Positions 19,634-28,474 of a stretch of DNA of 64,000 bases are shown here, one piece after another. Source of the DNA: an uncultured Clostridia bacterium (GTDB lineage: Bacteria; Bacillota; Clostridia; Oscillospirales; Acutalibacteraceae); NCBI GenBank assembly GCA_937877675.1, contig CALEIS010000135.1, positions 124,001-188,000 on the forward strand, given 5' to 3'. Numbering within the stretch: the first letter of the stretch is position 1; each line of letters starts with the position of its first letter. The position numbers were made by a program, and so were the translations under genes. The notes beneath the pieces are model-generated. The model searched no databases and was not told the origin of the DNA. It saw only the letters and a program-made list of their open reading frames with translations.

Positions 19634-20035
19634 ATGACTACGGAAGAAAAATACGAATTAATTACCAAGTTGTACAATCAGGAAGGTATTCTCGTTACTA
19701 ATTCTCATCCTGATGGTGTAAAATGTCACTTTGCTATCCAATGGGATGAAGACGTTGATGAATACATCCAAGATGAATACTGTGGTGATAATCATTGGGA
19801 GGATGAACCTGATTTTGATGAAATCAAGAAGAATATACCTTATCAAATCTGTATTTGGGATTCTTGCCATGAATCAGACCTTGGTATCCTCTATTGTACT
19901 GCTAATGATATTGAAATCAACGGTAATAAGCTCACTATCAACTGTTCAGGTGAACATGTTTACGGTTCTATGGCTGAAATGGCTGATTATGAGGGGGAAA
20001 TTGAGTTTGAAATGTTCGTTCCCTTTTCAAAATAA
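19634..20035 (+). CDS. hypothetical early protein, very acidic
   Basis: A 133-residue strongly acidic protein (many D/E; WDEDVDEYIQDEYCGDNHWEDEPDF at ~37-61). Such charge resembles DNA-mimic proteins used by phages against host nucleases or restriction, but nothing else in the sequence supports that, so it remains a guess. It starts 6 nt after the upstream stop. Confidence 0.6.
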   Translation: MTTEEKYELITKLYNQEGILVTNSHPDGVKCHFAIQWDEDVDEYIQDEYCGDNHWEDEPDFDEIKKNIPYQICIWDSCHESDLGILYCTANDIEINGNKLTINCSGEHVYGSMAEMADYEGEIEFEMFVPFSK

Positions 20036-20037
20036 CT

Positions 20038-20313
20038 ATGGAATACTTACTTGAAGACTACATAACGGCTGCTTCTACTAAGCAGAAGATGCCACTCACT
20101 TATGCAATCGTTCATTTTGATTGTGATAATGGAACAATGCTCTATGGCATTCATAAGACAGTCAATTTCTGTAATGGTGCATTCATTGGTAATAAAACCT
20201 GGACATTTATCAATGATGGAGGCTTGAAGACAGAGACTTTTGAAGCCAAGATTAAAGAGTTGGCTAAGAGGTTTGAAAATAGTGGTTATAATGTAACTAT
20301 TACTATCATATGA
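20038..20313 (+). CDS. hypothetical early protein
   Basis: A 91-residue protein (MEYLLEDYITAASTKQKMPLT...), alpha/beta, with no recognised domain. It starts 2 nt after the previous stop, and its TGA overlaps the next ATG (ATGA), placing it within a coupled operon of small genes. Confidence 0.6.
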   Translation: MEYLLEDYITAASTKQKMPLTYAIVHFDCDNGTMLYGIHKTVNFCNGAFIGNKTWTFINDGGLKTETFEAKIKELAKRFENSGYNVTITII

Positions 20314-20558
20314 AGAAGTTAAGATACGGAAAAAACGATAAGGAAAAGGTACTTACGCCCTTTGAACAGATGCAAGAGAACATGAAAAATGGTGTACTAA
20401 TTGATGAGTATACTAATCTTGCTGAAAAGGTACAGACTGAAAAAGAAGCAAGAGACCTTATTCAGAAAGCATGGGGTGTCAAGAATGTAAATCCTAATGT
20501 TTTCAAAGTTGTAACTGAAATCATTGAAAAGCGAGAGATTATCAAGGGAGGGGCATAA
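20310..20558 (+). CDS. hypothetical early protein
   Basis: An 82-residue basic helical protein (MKKLRYGKNDKEKVLTPFEQM...), the last gene of the operon. Its end leads directly into a terminator hairpin. No family recognised. Confidence 0.6.
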   Translation: MKKLRYGKNDKEKVLTPFEQMQENMKNGVLIDEYTNLAEKVQTEKEARDLIQKAWGVKNVNPNVFKVVTEIIEKREIIKGGA

Positions 20559-20574
20559 GCTCCTCCTCTTTTTG
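20546..20574 (+). terminator. Rho-independent terminator
   Basis: GC-rich stem GAGGGGC / GCTCCTC (one mismatch) followed by a T-rich run; overlaps the end of the upstream gene. Confidence 0.7.
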
Positions 20575-20575
20575 T

Positions 20576-20583
20576 AATAAATA
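20576..20583 (+). promoter_or_regulatory. late-type promoter motif (AATAAATA)
   Basis: T4-late-like octamer, ATG 20592 at +4; marks the switch from early to late genes. Confidence 0.55.
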
Positions 20584-20591
20584 ATTGCAAC

Positions 20592-22181
20592 ATGTTACAC
20601 AGAATAGATGAAAGAAATCTACCTTCGTTTGTTGAGAAATCTGCTAAGAAAAAAGATTCCTCATTTACAAATGGTAATGTACCTAGAGAATTGATTGATA
20701 AGGTATATGCTTTAAAGGGTAAGTACAAAGATTTTGGAAGTTCAAGAATTTATAAATTAAAGAACAATGGGGCTGCTGCTGCGTTCTTTTTTGACAAGAT
20801 TTCCAAGGCAAAGGAAAGTCGTGGTGGCAAGTATGGTTGGGCTGTTGAATTGAAGAGTGTAGATTCCTATGCTAATAAGGCAGAAGACCAACAAAAACCT
20901 GAAGAAAAGGGTAACAAGATGAGATTATTCATCTTGGATAGTGGTAATAGTGGTTTTGCTATCAAAGCAGATGGAACACTTGTATCAGTATTCACTCATA
21001 AAGATGCCGATAAGAATGACATTAACATGATTCTTGCAATGGCTGTTGAATACGGTGCTGATAAGTTGGACTGTTACACGGCTAAGAATAAGTTGACAGA
21101 CTTGTATTCTAAGTTTGGTTTCAAGGAAACAGGTAGAACTGCTTTCAATCATGAATATGCTCCTGATGATGCCCCTGATTATGTCAAGAATGATGAGTTT
21201 GAAGGTTCACAGTTGCCACAGAATCAGGGTAGAACTGACCTTAGACCTACTGAGGAACGCCCTGACGTTGCTTTCATGCACAGACCTCAAAATGCTCCTA
21301 GAACAGGCTCTAGTATTCTTAAATCAAAGGACACTAATACAAATTATAATAAGAAGAGAACTACAACTCCTTCTGCAATTGGCGGTGACTACATGGACGA
21401 AGAAATGAAGAATCAAGAAGCTGCTGCCAAGAGTAAAGTAAGAGGTAGACAAACTCACTTACAAAGAGATTGGATGAATCAGTCAGTAAGTTTTGATACA
21501 ATGGTAAAAGACATCTTGGGAGAATCTGCTATCACTAGAACAATCAAAACAGTAATGAATGAGTCAGATGATTATCTCGAAATCGTTGCTTCTGACCTTT
21601 ATGAATGGTTGATGGAAGTTGGTTCTAATTCTCTCCTTGATGACTTCAAGCCACAACAGTTGAAGAATGTTATCAAGATGAAACTCAAGAAAGAGAAGTT
21701 CATTCCTAATGATGACACAGAGATGGCTAATTGGTGCAGAAAGAATGAAGATGACATTATCGAAACCGTTGCAAGAGCTACAGGTGCTTACTTCATGAGC
21801 AGAGAAGACTTCCTTAAGAAACAACAGGAAGAAGAGGAACATGAGGAGATGCCACAAGTGGTCGTAAAAGGCGTAGAAATCTTATATAATAAGCGTGGAC
21901 GTGCTTGTGGGGTAAAGATACAGGTAAACGACCACGGTACTGTATATATGAAACGTAGAGGCTCTAATTGGGAAATTACAGACATCTCACAACAAACCGA
22001 TGACCAAAGAGTTTGGGATATGGTGAAATCCTCCCTTGAGAAGATGGCTAAGAAGAATCCTACTACATTCATTAGAATGATGAGAAACCGTGCTTATGAA
22101 CTTCCTAAGTTCAAGCCTACTACTATCACTGAATCTGTTACTATTAATCAGATTACAAGAAAAATCAGAGAAATTTTATAA
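20592..22181 (+). CDS. large late protein with GNAT-like acetyltransferase domain
   Basis: A 529-residue protein. Residues ~110-200 (MRLFILDSGNSGFAIKADG, ILAMAVEYGADKLDCY, LYSKFGFKETGR) have the order of a GNAT fold, with the F-GF-ETGR end typical of acetyltransferases. It is flanked by a basic N-terminal domain, an unstructured P/T/N-rich linker (~205-280), a helical part and a C-terminal domain after an E-rich tract (QQEEEEHEEMPQ, ~405). The late promoter and neighbour suggest a virion-associated or injected protein, inferred from context. No TAG codons. The acetyltransferase substrate is unknown. Confidence 0.6.
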   Translation: MLHRIDERNLPSFVEKSAKKKDSSFTNGNVPRELIDKVYALKGKYKDFGSSRIYKLKNNGAAAAFFFDKISKAKESRGGKYGWAVELKSVDSYANKAEDQQKPEEKGNKMRLFILDSGNSGFAIKADGTLVSVFTHKDADKNDINMILAMAVEYGADKLDCYTAKNKLTDLYSKFGFKETGRTAFNHEYAPDDAPDYVKNDEFEGSQLPQNQGRTDLRPTEERPDVAFMHRPQNAPRTGSSILKSKDTNTNYNKKRTTTPSAIGGDYMDEEMKNQEAAAKSKVRGRQTHLQRDWMNQSVSFDTMVKDILGESAITRTIKTVMNESDDYLEIVASDLYEWLMEVGSNSLLDDFKPQQLKNVIKMKLKKEKFIPNDDTEMANWCRKNEDDIIETVARATGAYFMSREDFLKKQQEEEEHEEMPQVVVKGVEILYNKRGRACGVKIQVNDHGTVYMKRRGSNWEITDISQQTDDQRVWDMVKSSLEKMAKKNPTTFIRMMRNRAYELPKFKPTTITESVTINQITRKIREIL

Positions 22182-22183
22182 TT

Positions 22184-24160
22184 ATGAAGAAAGAAACATT
22201 ATTCAAACATGAATTGAATGAGAGCATTCAAGCCAATGCTGCTATGAATTGCTTGAAAAACAGAAATAAGCCACAGCAGATGAATGAAGCATTGCCCTTG
22301 GTTGCAGGTGCTATCCGTTTGGCTATGCCTTTACTCCGTCCTCTCATTACTAAAATTGTTAAGTCATTAGTAATGAAAGCAGGTGCTAAGCTCACAGGTA
22401 GACAAGTTGCTAAAATGGTTATCAAGAATGTTGCTAATGGTAAAACTCTCATGAAAGTTGGTAAGAAAGTTGGTCAGACTTGGACTGAAATCCCTGCTGA
22501 ATTGAAACAAGAGATTGCCAAGACTGCTATCAATACTTTCAAAGAGATGAGACAACCTAAGCAAGAAGTTGCTACTCAAGAACAAGAAGAAACATCTGAA
22601 TTTGATAACAGATTTGCACTCCGTAAGGACTTGAAAGGTATGGCTAATGACGTTACCAAGAAGGCTTATATGCTTATTCGTAAAGAGTATGGTGACAGTA
22701 TGTGGAGACAGTTAGGTATGGATGATTGTGATGAGCAAGGTTTAATCTCCCAGATTAATGACTATCAGAAGTATTATGGTATGACTGACCCTCAAGAGAT
22801 TGTCAATAAAATGCTTGGTAGAAAAGCCACAGAACAAGAGGAAACTGTAGACATTCCACAACTCGCAGAGGATGTTGTTGCAAGTTACAGAGGTAGACTC
22901 TCTAATATGGATGAAAAAGAAAGAGTCAATTTCATCTCTACTATGGTGATGAAGAAAATGGGTAAATCTATTGACACTTTGACTCCTCAAGAAAAGAAAG
23001 AAATCATTTCTGCTGCTAAACATTCCATGTGGTATGTGAGTGAACAGGAAGAAAATACACTTAATGCCTATTATTCTCAAGATGAACCTGACTATGAAAA
23101 TGACCACCACGGTATCTGGTTGATTATCAATCTCATGCGTAAGAAGGGTATGCTTCGTGCTCAGGGTATTGAGGGAAGAGATGATGTAGATGATGGACAT
23201 GCTATTGATAAGGCTTATGACCTCATTGAACAAAAACTCAATGAAGAAGGCATGTGGATTGGTGATGATGACCATGAAGCAGAAAGATTCGTCAGTTTCT
23301 TTGGTGATGAAATTGCAGCAGAAGCTATGAAGTCTGCCATTCATAATCAACAATCTCAAGAACAAGAAGAAATTTCCCTCGACACTGAATACTTTAGTGA
23401 TTTGGAAGAACAAGAGGCTTATTATGAGAACTTTAGAGCCATTGCAGAACTCGTTGCTAACCAAATTGATAGAGAAAATGGTAAGGGTATTGATAATAAC
23501 ATGGATACTCTCTTTGAAATTGTTCGTGAAGTATGGAATAATAATCCTGATGATTTGTACATTTGGGACTTCGATGATGTTCAAGAAAATGATTGTTATA
23601 AGTTATTTGATAAGTATTATGAGATAATCAAGAATGAATACTTGAAGAGAGAACATAATAACATCATGGCTGCTACTCATGATGACTTGTTTGACTTCTC
23701 CGAACAAGAAGAGATGCCACAGATGGAAAGACATGACATGATTCTTGAAATTGCTCAAGTGTTAGATGAATCCTTTGGCGTTGATGATAATGATGGTGAT
23801 TTGGATGACATCTATTATGCCGTTGCAAGATTCTTGAATCTCATGACTTATTATACTCCTGAATCAAGAGATGACATCATGAATTGGTGCAGAGAATGGC
23901 ATGAAGATATTGCAGAAATTATCAATACCCCTGCCGATGGTAATGTACTCAAGGGCTTTGTTGATGACGCTTTTGAATGCTTACTTGAAGAAGGTGGATG
24001 CCCTGAATTCTATGACTTGCCAAAAGAACAGGTAAAACAAGCTATCTATAAAGCCTTGTGTAATACCCCTGAATCTGAATTACCTTGGGGCAGACATTAT
24101 GCTATCAATTCTTGGACTAAGGCTAATGTCCAGAAAATTAGAAAGTTCCTCTCTAAGTAA
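22184..24160 (+). CDS. large multidomain late protein with repeated EQEE linkers
   Basis: A 658-residue protein starting 2 nt after the previous stop. The N-terminal ~120 residues are basic and hydrophobic (PLVAGAIRLAMPLLRPLITKIV). Acidic EQEE-type linkers at ~131-136, 216-220, 286-290, 391-396 and 506-510 separate helical acidic domains of ~70-115 residues. The spacing resembles a polyprotein or bead-on-string scaffold, and S-x-E-like sequences at linkers (VSEQEE, FSEQEE) could be prohead-protease sites, as known for some jumbo phages. That is inference. No TAG codons. It ends before a terminator. Confidence 0.55.
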   Translation: MKKETLFKHELNESIQANAAMNCLKNRNKPQQMNEALPLVAGAIRLAMPLLRPLITKIVKSLVMKAGAKLTGRQVAKMVIKNVANGKTLMKVGKKVGQTWTEIPAELKQEIAKTAINTFKEMRQPKQEVATQEQEETSEFDNRFALRKDLKGMANDVTKKAYMLIRKEYGDSMWRQLGMDDCDEQGLISQINDYQKYYGMTDPQEIVNKMLGRKATEQEETVDIPQLAEDVVASYRGRLSNMDEKERVNFISTMVMKKMGKSIDTLTPQEKKEIISAAKHSMWYVSEQEENTLNAYYSQDEPDYENDHHGIWLIINLMRKKGMLRAQGIEGRDDVDDGHAIDKAYDLIEQKLNEEGMWIGDDDHEAERFVSFFGDEIAAEAMKSAIHNQQSQEQEEISLDTEYFSDLEEQEAYYENFRAIAELVANQIDRENGKGIDNNMDTLFEIVREVWNNNPDDLYIWDFDDVQENDCYKLFDKYYEIIKNEYLKREHNNIMAATHDDLFDFSEQEEMPQMERHDMILEIAQVLDESFGVDDNDGDLDDIYYAVARFLNLMTYYTPESRDDIMNWCREWHEDIAEIINTPADGNVLKGFVDDAFECLLEEGGCPEFYDLPKEQVKQAIYKALCNTPESELPWGRHYAINSWTKANVQKIRKFLSK

Positions 24161-24180
24161 CTTCTCACATAATCTTTATC

Positions 24181-24222
24181 AATCACCCCACTATCAATCA
24201 ATGGTATTGGGGTGATTTCTTT
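24181..24222 (+). terminator. Rho-independent terminator
   Basis: Stem AATCACCCCA / TGGGGTGATT with an 17-nt loop and a T-rich tail. Confidence 0.75.
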
Positions 24223-24233
24223 CAGAACATCTG

Positions 24234-24239
24234 TATAAT
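24234..24239 (+). promoter_or_regulatory. AGAAC-type promoter without a -35 box, leaderless
   Basis: TGTATAATA with CAGAAC just upstream (CAGAACATCTGTATAATA) and no TTGACA; predicted start equals ATG 24246. Confidence 0.7.
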
Positions 24240-24245
24240 AATATT

Positions 24246-24311
24246 ATGATTTACGTATTCTATATTCTTATTGTCCTTTTTATCGTTTGGTACTTCTCTA
24301 CTGATAACTAA
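24246..24311 (+). CDS. 21-residue membrane peptide, leaderless
   Basis: MIYVFYILIVLFIVWYFSTDN: one hydrophobic helix and a polar tail, stopping at TAA. Its ATG lies exactly at the predicted +1 of an AGAAC-type promoter, and the next gene starts 2 nt after its stop. It is below usual annotation limits. It may be a bona fide small membrane protein or mainly a leader for translating the next gene; promoter and spacing argue that it is translated. Confidence 0.5.
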   Translation: MIYVFYILIVLFIVWYFSTDN

Positions 24312-24313
24312 TC

Positions 24314-24610
24314 ATGATTGCTAAAGACGAAGAACATTCAAACCTTTTCCACATGGAAGGTTATTCTCCCCTTGTGGAAATCATTGACGACCAACAAGGA
24401 TATTGTCTCCTAAAAAACCTTTGCCCTTTCAATGATAGATGGTATTCCGTTGGCGTTATGCTAGAAAACGGTACACCTCACATGGCAATGGATGACCCTG
24501 ATGAATGTTGGCTTAAACATGACCAAGCCGATGAAGTTATGCGTAATGCCCTCAAAAAGAAATCCTATAATAAAGCATCTCAAGATTACTTCAATAGCAT
24601 TCAAGAATAA
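24314..24610 (+). CDS. hypothetical early protein
   Basis: A 98-residue acidic protein (MIAKDEEHSNLFHMEGYSPLV...) with a short alpha/beta look; no family recognised. Directly behind the 21-residue peptide, with its stop overlapping the next ATG (AATGA). Confidence 0.6.
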   Translation: MIAKDEEHSNLFHMEGYSPLVEIIDDQQGYCLLKNLCPFNDRWYSVGVMLENGTPHMAMDDPDECWLKHDQADEVMRNALKKKSYNKASQDYFNSIQE

Positions 24611-24891
24611 TGAAAAGAAAGAAAAGATACAAAGACCAATACATTGATGAAGATGATTGGGCTTTCAAGTTCACTAAAAAGAAATCTCCTATCAAAAAAC
24701 CTAAGAGAAAAGATTATCACCCTAGAGTATATAAAAAGGGAGGTCAAAAAGTCTATTGCTGTAAAACTCTCAATGAAAATCAAACAGAAGATGAACTCCT
24801 CTCCCTAATGAAACAAAATAAGTGGACTCTTCAAGACGAAATCTTAGGTGAAAATGATGAACATATCTACGTCTTTACTCAGTGGCAATAA
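24610..24891 (+). CDS. hypothetical basic early protein
   Basis: A 93-residue protein with a strongly basic N-terminal half (MKRKKRYKDQYIDEDDWAFKF then KKKSPIKKPKRK), suggesting nucleic-acid contact, and an acidic C-terminal half. No family recognised. Overlaps the preceding gene by 1 nt. Its stop merges into the AAAATTCAAA tract upstream of the next promoter. Confidence 0.6.
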   Translation: MKRKKRYKDQYIDEDDWAFKFTKKKSPIKKPKRKDYHPRVYKKGGQKVYCCKTLNENQTEDELLSLMKQNKWTLQDEILGENDEHIYVFTQWQ

Positions 24892-24927
24892 AAATTCAAA
24901 CTTTTTTCAAAAAATTCAAAAAAGAGC

Positions 24928-24956
24928 TTGACAAAAATTCAAATATAGTGTATACT
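24928..24956 (+). promoter_or_regulatory. early-type promoter with long leader
   Basis: TTGACA 24928-24933, 17-bp spacer, TATACT 24951-24956. The ~80-nt leader contains a GGGGAG...CTCCCC hairpin and AGAAAGGA before ATG 25040. Confidence 0.8.
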
Positions 24957-25039
24957 GTCCTTGCACACAGGGGAGATAAAGGAAAGCTCCCCAACACGAA
25001 ACAGAATCTCAAATCACACTAGAAAGGATACATAACACT

Positions 25040-25819
25040 ATGTTCGCACTCACTAATCAGGAAATCGCCGCTCGTTGCCCCCAGGTTTTTGAAACCTCTT
25101 ACTCCGCTCGCCGTACTCAGAAGTATGGTCAGCTCACCACCGCTTCCGTGATTGACGCTCTCCGTACCGAAGGTTACGAAGTCACTAACGCTTTCGCCCA
25201 GTCCGTCCGTGCAGGGTCTCGTCCCACTATTCACAATAAGCACTGTGTCCGTCTTTCCCACCGTGACTTCCTCGATACCCTTACCCCTGATGAAACTCGC
25301 CCTGAGATTGTTATCGTAAACTCCCATGACGGTTCTTCCTCTTTCCGTATCATGGCAGGTATCTTCCGTCTCGTCTGCTCTAACGGTCTTATCGTTGCCG
25401 ATGACATGACTGCTAACCAGCGTGTATGCCACTGGAAGGGTAACTCCCTTGAGGAGGTTATCACCGCTTCCCTCATGGTAGCAGAACAGGCTAAGGAGTC
25501 CTACGAACTCATTGAGCAGATGAAGTCCGTCAACCTCACCGAGAAGCAGCAGAAGGAGTATGCTCAGAAGGCTGCTGAGATTCGCATGGGCTTCAATAAG
25601 AATGCTAAGATTAAGCATTCCGAGAACCTCCTCATTCCTCACCGCCATGAGGATAACCTTACTCCCTCCGTCTGGAATACCTACAATGTGGTGCAGGAGA
25701 ACTGCATCAAGGGTGGACAGCAGGTAGGCTCTTATATCCTCCGTCCCCTTACCAACATCAGACAGAACGTCATCGTCAATAAGGAACTCTGGTCTGAGGC
25801 AACCAAGCTCATTGCTTGA
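25040..25819 (+). CDS. DUF932 family phage/plasmid protein
   Basis: A 259-residue protein of the DUF932 family, recognisable by FRIMAGIFRLVCSNGLIV (~108-125), the upstream RPEIVIVNSHDGS segment, and the C-terminal VWNTYNVVQENCIKGG. Members are common on phages and plasmids; the biochemical role is not settled. It has the best ribosome-binding site in the window (AGAAAGGA) and a structured leader. Codon choice (CTC, GTC, CGT, TCC) is clearly richer in C than in neighbouring genes, suggesting high expression or a different origin. No TAG. Confidence 0.85.
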   Translation: MFALTNQEIAARCPQVFETSYSARRTQKYGQLTTASVIDALRTEGYEVTNAFAQSVRAGSRPTIHNKHCVRLSHRDFLDTLTPDETRPEIVIVNSHDGSSSFRIMAGIFRLVCSNGLIVADDMTANQRVCHWKGNSLEEVITASLMVAEQAKESYELIEQMKSVNLTEKQQKEYAQKAAEIRMGFNKNAKIKHSENLLIPHRHEDNLTPSVWNTYNVVQENCIKGGQQVGSYILRPLTNIRQNVIVNKELWSEATKLIA

Positions 25820-25843
25820 TTCTAACTCCCCACAATTCTCCAT

Positions 25844-25881
25844 CCCCTTACCATTATGAAAGGTAAGGGGTTTACTTTTTT
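25844..25881. terminator. bidirectional terminator
   Basis: Stem CCCCTTACC (25844-25852) / GGTAAGGGG (25862-25870), T-rich on the plus side; could also stop a minus-strand transcript. Confidence 0.8.
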
Positions 25882-26080
25882 CATAACATATTGATATACA
25901 ATATGTAACCATTCTCTGTCGGGGTAGTTTGTACTAATTATAAACACCTTATGAATTATCTATTGTATATCAATGAGTTATGATTACCAAAAATGTTCCA
26001 CGATGTTCCATAATAAAAGAGTGAGATAACAAATAGAGTATGAGTATATTAGAAACAATAATACCTTATGTCATTATAGA

Positions 26081-26200
26081 TTACTAACAATGACTAATGA
26101 CACAAGAGATTGCCAAGGGATTACTAACGATGACTATACAATACTAACAATGACTAGCAAGGATTGCTAACTACTAATGAACACTAGCAATGACTTTACT
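26081..26200. repeat. iteron-like array, 20-bp phasing
   Basis: ACTARCRATGACT recurs at 26083, 26123, 26143 and 26183, i.e. at steps of 40, 20 and 40. The intervening 20-mers at 26101 and 26161 are degenerate (GATTGC core). All lie on a 20-bp register. Confidence 0.7.
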
Positions 26201-26248
26201 AATCTTTACAAAGTCAAACCCATCTCCACCCACACTTGCCAATCTATT

Positions 26249-26277
26249 ATCATACCACATTGCAATATACTTGTCAA
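26249..26277 (-). promoter_or_regulatory. early-type promoter without a gene
   Basis: On the minus strand TTGACA (26272-26277), 17-bp spacer, TATGAT (26249-26254). Start predicted near 26242. Confidence 0.65.
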
Positions 26278-26610
26278 GTCTTTTTTCAAAGAAAGTTGCG
26301 AATTTTTTCAAGCCTTTTTCAGAAGACCTTTTCTAAAATAGCAACTTTTATTATAGCAAGTCTTTGTAGAAAAGTCAAGTCTTTAAAAAAGTTTTTCTAT
26401 AAAAAGTTCCAATAAAAATGCAAGTGTCTATTAGAAAGTGTGTCATAAGGGTGCTAAGCCATGAAAAATTCTGAAAAAGAAATTTCTAAAAAAATCTGAA
26501 AAAATTCAGAAAGAATTAGAAAAATAATTTTCAGAAATAAGTGACATACAATATATTGTGGTATGAAAATAAAATTGGCAAAAATTTCCGAGAATTTTAT
26601 ATAAAAGAAG

Positions 26611-26640
26611 AAGGACACCACTAGATATTGTGGTGTCCTT
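26611..26640 (-). terminator. terminator after the LRR operon
   Basis: Perfect stem AAGGACACCA / TGGTGTCCTT; the minus strand continues T-rich (CTTCTTTTAT). Confidence 0.85.
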
Positions 26641-26661
26641 GATGAGAGAATGTGAATTGAA

Positions 26662-28437
26662 TTATACAGTAGGAGGTGTATAAGAATAAGGGATATTAGT
26701 CTCGACCGTCCAACCTTTTTCTGAGATGATATTGAAAGAAGAGATAACCTATTGTAAATCTTCTTGGGGCATAGAAGAATCTACATGGATGGTAATAATA
26801 CCGTTGATAATTTTCTTGACTTTTTTACCATTTTCTGTAACATTTACAGTAACTTCATCTGCCAATTTCATAGGAGGAATATGAACGGCAATAGAATTAG
26901 CGATATTAGCAACGGATTCCTTATTAAGTTTACAACCATTGAAAGTATTATAAGCTGATTTAGTAACGGATGCAAAACTTCCGTTGAATGTAGTAAAGGA
27001 AGAACAACCGCTGAACATATAATTTACATCTTTCAACTTAGTAGAGGATGATTCAAAGGAAGTGAGAGAAGAGCAACCATAGAACATTTGTGTTGCAGTA
27101 GAGAGAACAGGAGTAGGTGCAGAAAAAGATGTAAGGTTCTTGCAATTATAGAACATAGAACTAGCACTAGTAAGCAAATTGAGAGAAGATTTGAATGTAG
27201 TAAGAGAAGAACAACTAGTGAACATACCTGGAGCTTCGCTAAGTCTATTCATATCAATAGAGAACATAGGCAATAACTAACAACCGTGGAACATGTAATC
27301 ACCTTCCGTAAGAGAACTCAATGCTTTAGGGTCAAATGTTGCAAGTTTAGAACAGTTATAGAACATATAATCTCCATATTTAAGAGAACTCAAATCAGAT
27401 GAGAAAGTATCGAGATTAGTACAACCATAGAACATGTCTTTAGCAGTTGTAACTTTTGGCATAATAGAACCAAAAGAAGAAAGTTTAGTACAATTCTCGA
27501 ACATAGATGATGTAGATGTACAAACATCAAGGTTGGAATAGAAGTTAGTAAGGTTTTTACAACCATAGAACATGGAAGAAGCTGATTTTACTTTTGAAAG
27601 GTTTTTATTAAACGTTTCAATAGCAGTATTACCGAACATAGCACTTGAATCGGTAAGTTTTACGAAATCAGGTTTAAATGTTTTGAGTTTAGTGCAACCC
27701 CAGAACATATATTCACCTTCTTGTAAATTATCGACATTAGATTCAAATGATTCAAGATTGGAACATTCACGAAACATATAATAAGCATCATATAAGTTAG
27801 GTAAATCAATAGAGAATGAAGTAATACCTTTACACTTATAGAACATATATTTTGCTTGTTTTAGGTTAGTGAGTGGTGTATCGAACTAAGATAATTTAGT
27901 ACAACCCTAGAACAAGGAATCACCAACAGAGATACTAGATATATCAGATTTGAATGAAGTAATAGAGGTACAACCCTAGAACATACTTGTTGCTGATGTT
28001 ACAGCAGGGATTTTTGAATTGAACTTAGCGAGAGAAGAGCAACCATAGAACATTTGTGTTGCAGTATGTAATTCAGGGAGGTCATTTGTGAATTCTTTGA
28101 GACTTTTACAATTATTGAACATATAAGAGCCAACTCCGAGTTTAGGTAATTCAGCATTCCAAGTTTGTAAGTTAGAAGAGGAGAAAGCATTTATACCCGA
28201 AGTGAGTTCAGGAAGTGAAATATCCCAATTTGTTATGTTAGATGCATTGAACGAATAATACATTGTTTTAAGATTAGGGAATGTCACCGTTGCCCCTGAT
28301 AATTTATCAAGGTCATCTTTTGCATTTGTTATTTCTTTATTATTTTGGAATGTATATTTGAGGTTTTCCATTTCATTCAACCCCTGAATGCTTGTTATAC
28401 TTCCACTTTTACCTGCTTGTGAATAAATTATTTTCAT
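26662..28437 (-). CDS. DUF285/BspA-type LRR fibre protein A, TAG-recoded
   Basis: Reading through TAG (for example 27976, 27277, 26749) gives a 591-residue protein ending at TAA. After a ~60-residue N-terminal part (MKIIYSQAGKSGSITSIQG), it consists of DUF285-type repeats with MFYGCxxLxxF units, then the cap CKLNKESVANIANSI and a short C-terminal domain with VTVNVTENGKK. Repeats of this kind form a solenoid that binds surface molecules, so host recognition is inferred. It is the third gene of a minus-strand trio with its own terminator. Several TAGs fall inside repeat units, and the pattern continues after them. Confidence 0.8.
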
Positions 28438-28474
28438 ATAAGTTTTATAAGTGTTTGATTTTTAGTGTTTTATA

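Larger units (their letters stand above)
25844..26242 (-). ncRNA. candidate non-coding transcript through the iteron array
   Basis: A perfect TTGACA-17-TATGAT promoter reads leftwards from ~26242 with no ORF of any size behind it, until the terminator hairpin at 25844-25881 (about 400 nt). The transcript would contain the 20-bp-phased repeats and a 14-bp inverted repeat (25890-25903 / 25961-25974) able to form a long stem. No RNA family was recognised. It may equally be a replication-primer transcript or an unused promoter. Confidence 0.35.
25882..26610. other. non-coding region: convergent junction, iterons, A/T-rich DNA
   Basis: About 730 bp without a supported gene. It holds the inverted repeat, the iteron array, one leftward promoter, and from ~26265 to 26560 very A/T-rich DNA with many TTTTT/AAAAA runs and repeated AAGTCTTT and TTTTTCA(A/G)A pieces. 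It also holds an imperfect palindrome CATACAATATATTGTGGTATG-like at 26544-26564. Such a layout would suit a replication origin or a regulatory/packaging locus. Confidence 0.4.

Noticed and set aside
25019..25912. 297-codon minus-strand frame opposite the DUF932 gene
   Set aside because: It is antisense to a clear family match with promoter, ribosome-binding site and terminator on the plus strand, and has no promoter of its own.
26081..26200. CRISPR array
   Set aside because: The units are 20 bp with no unique spacers between conserved repeats and two of six units are degenerate; no cas genes are visible.
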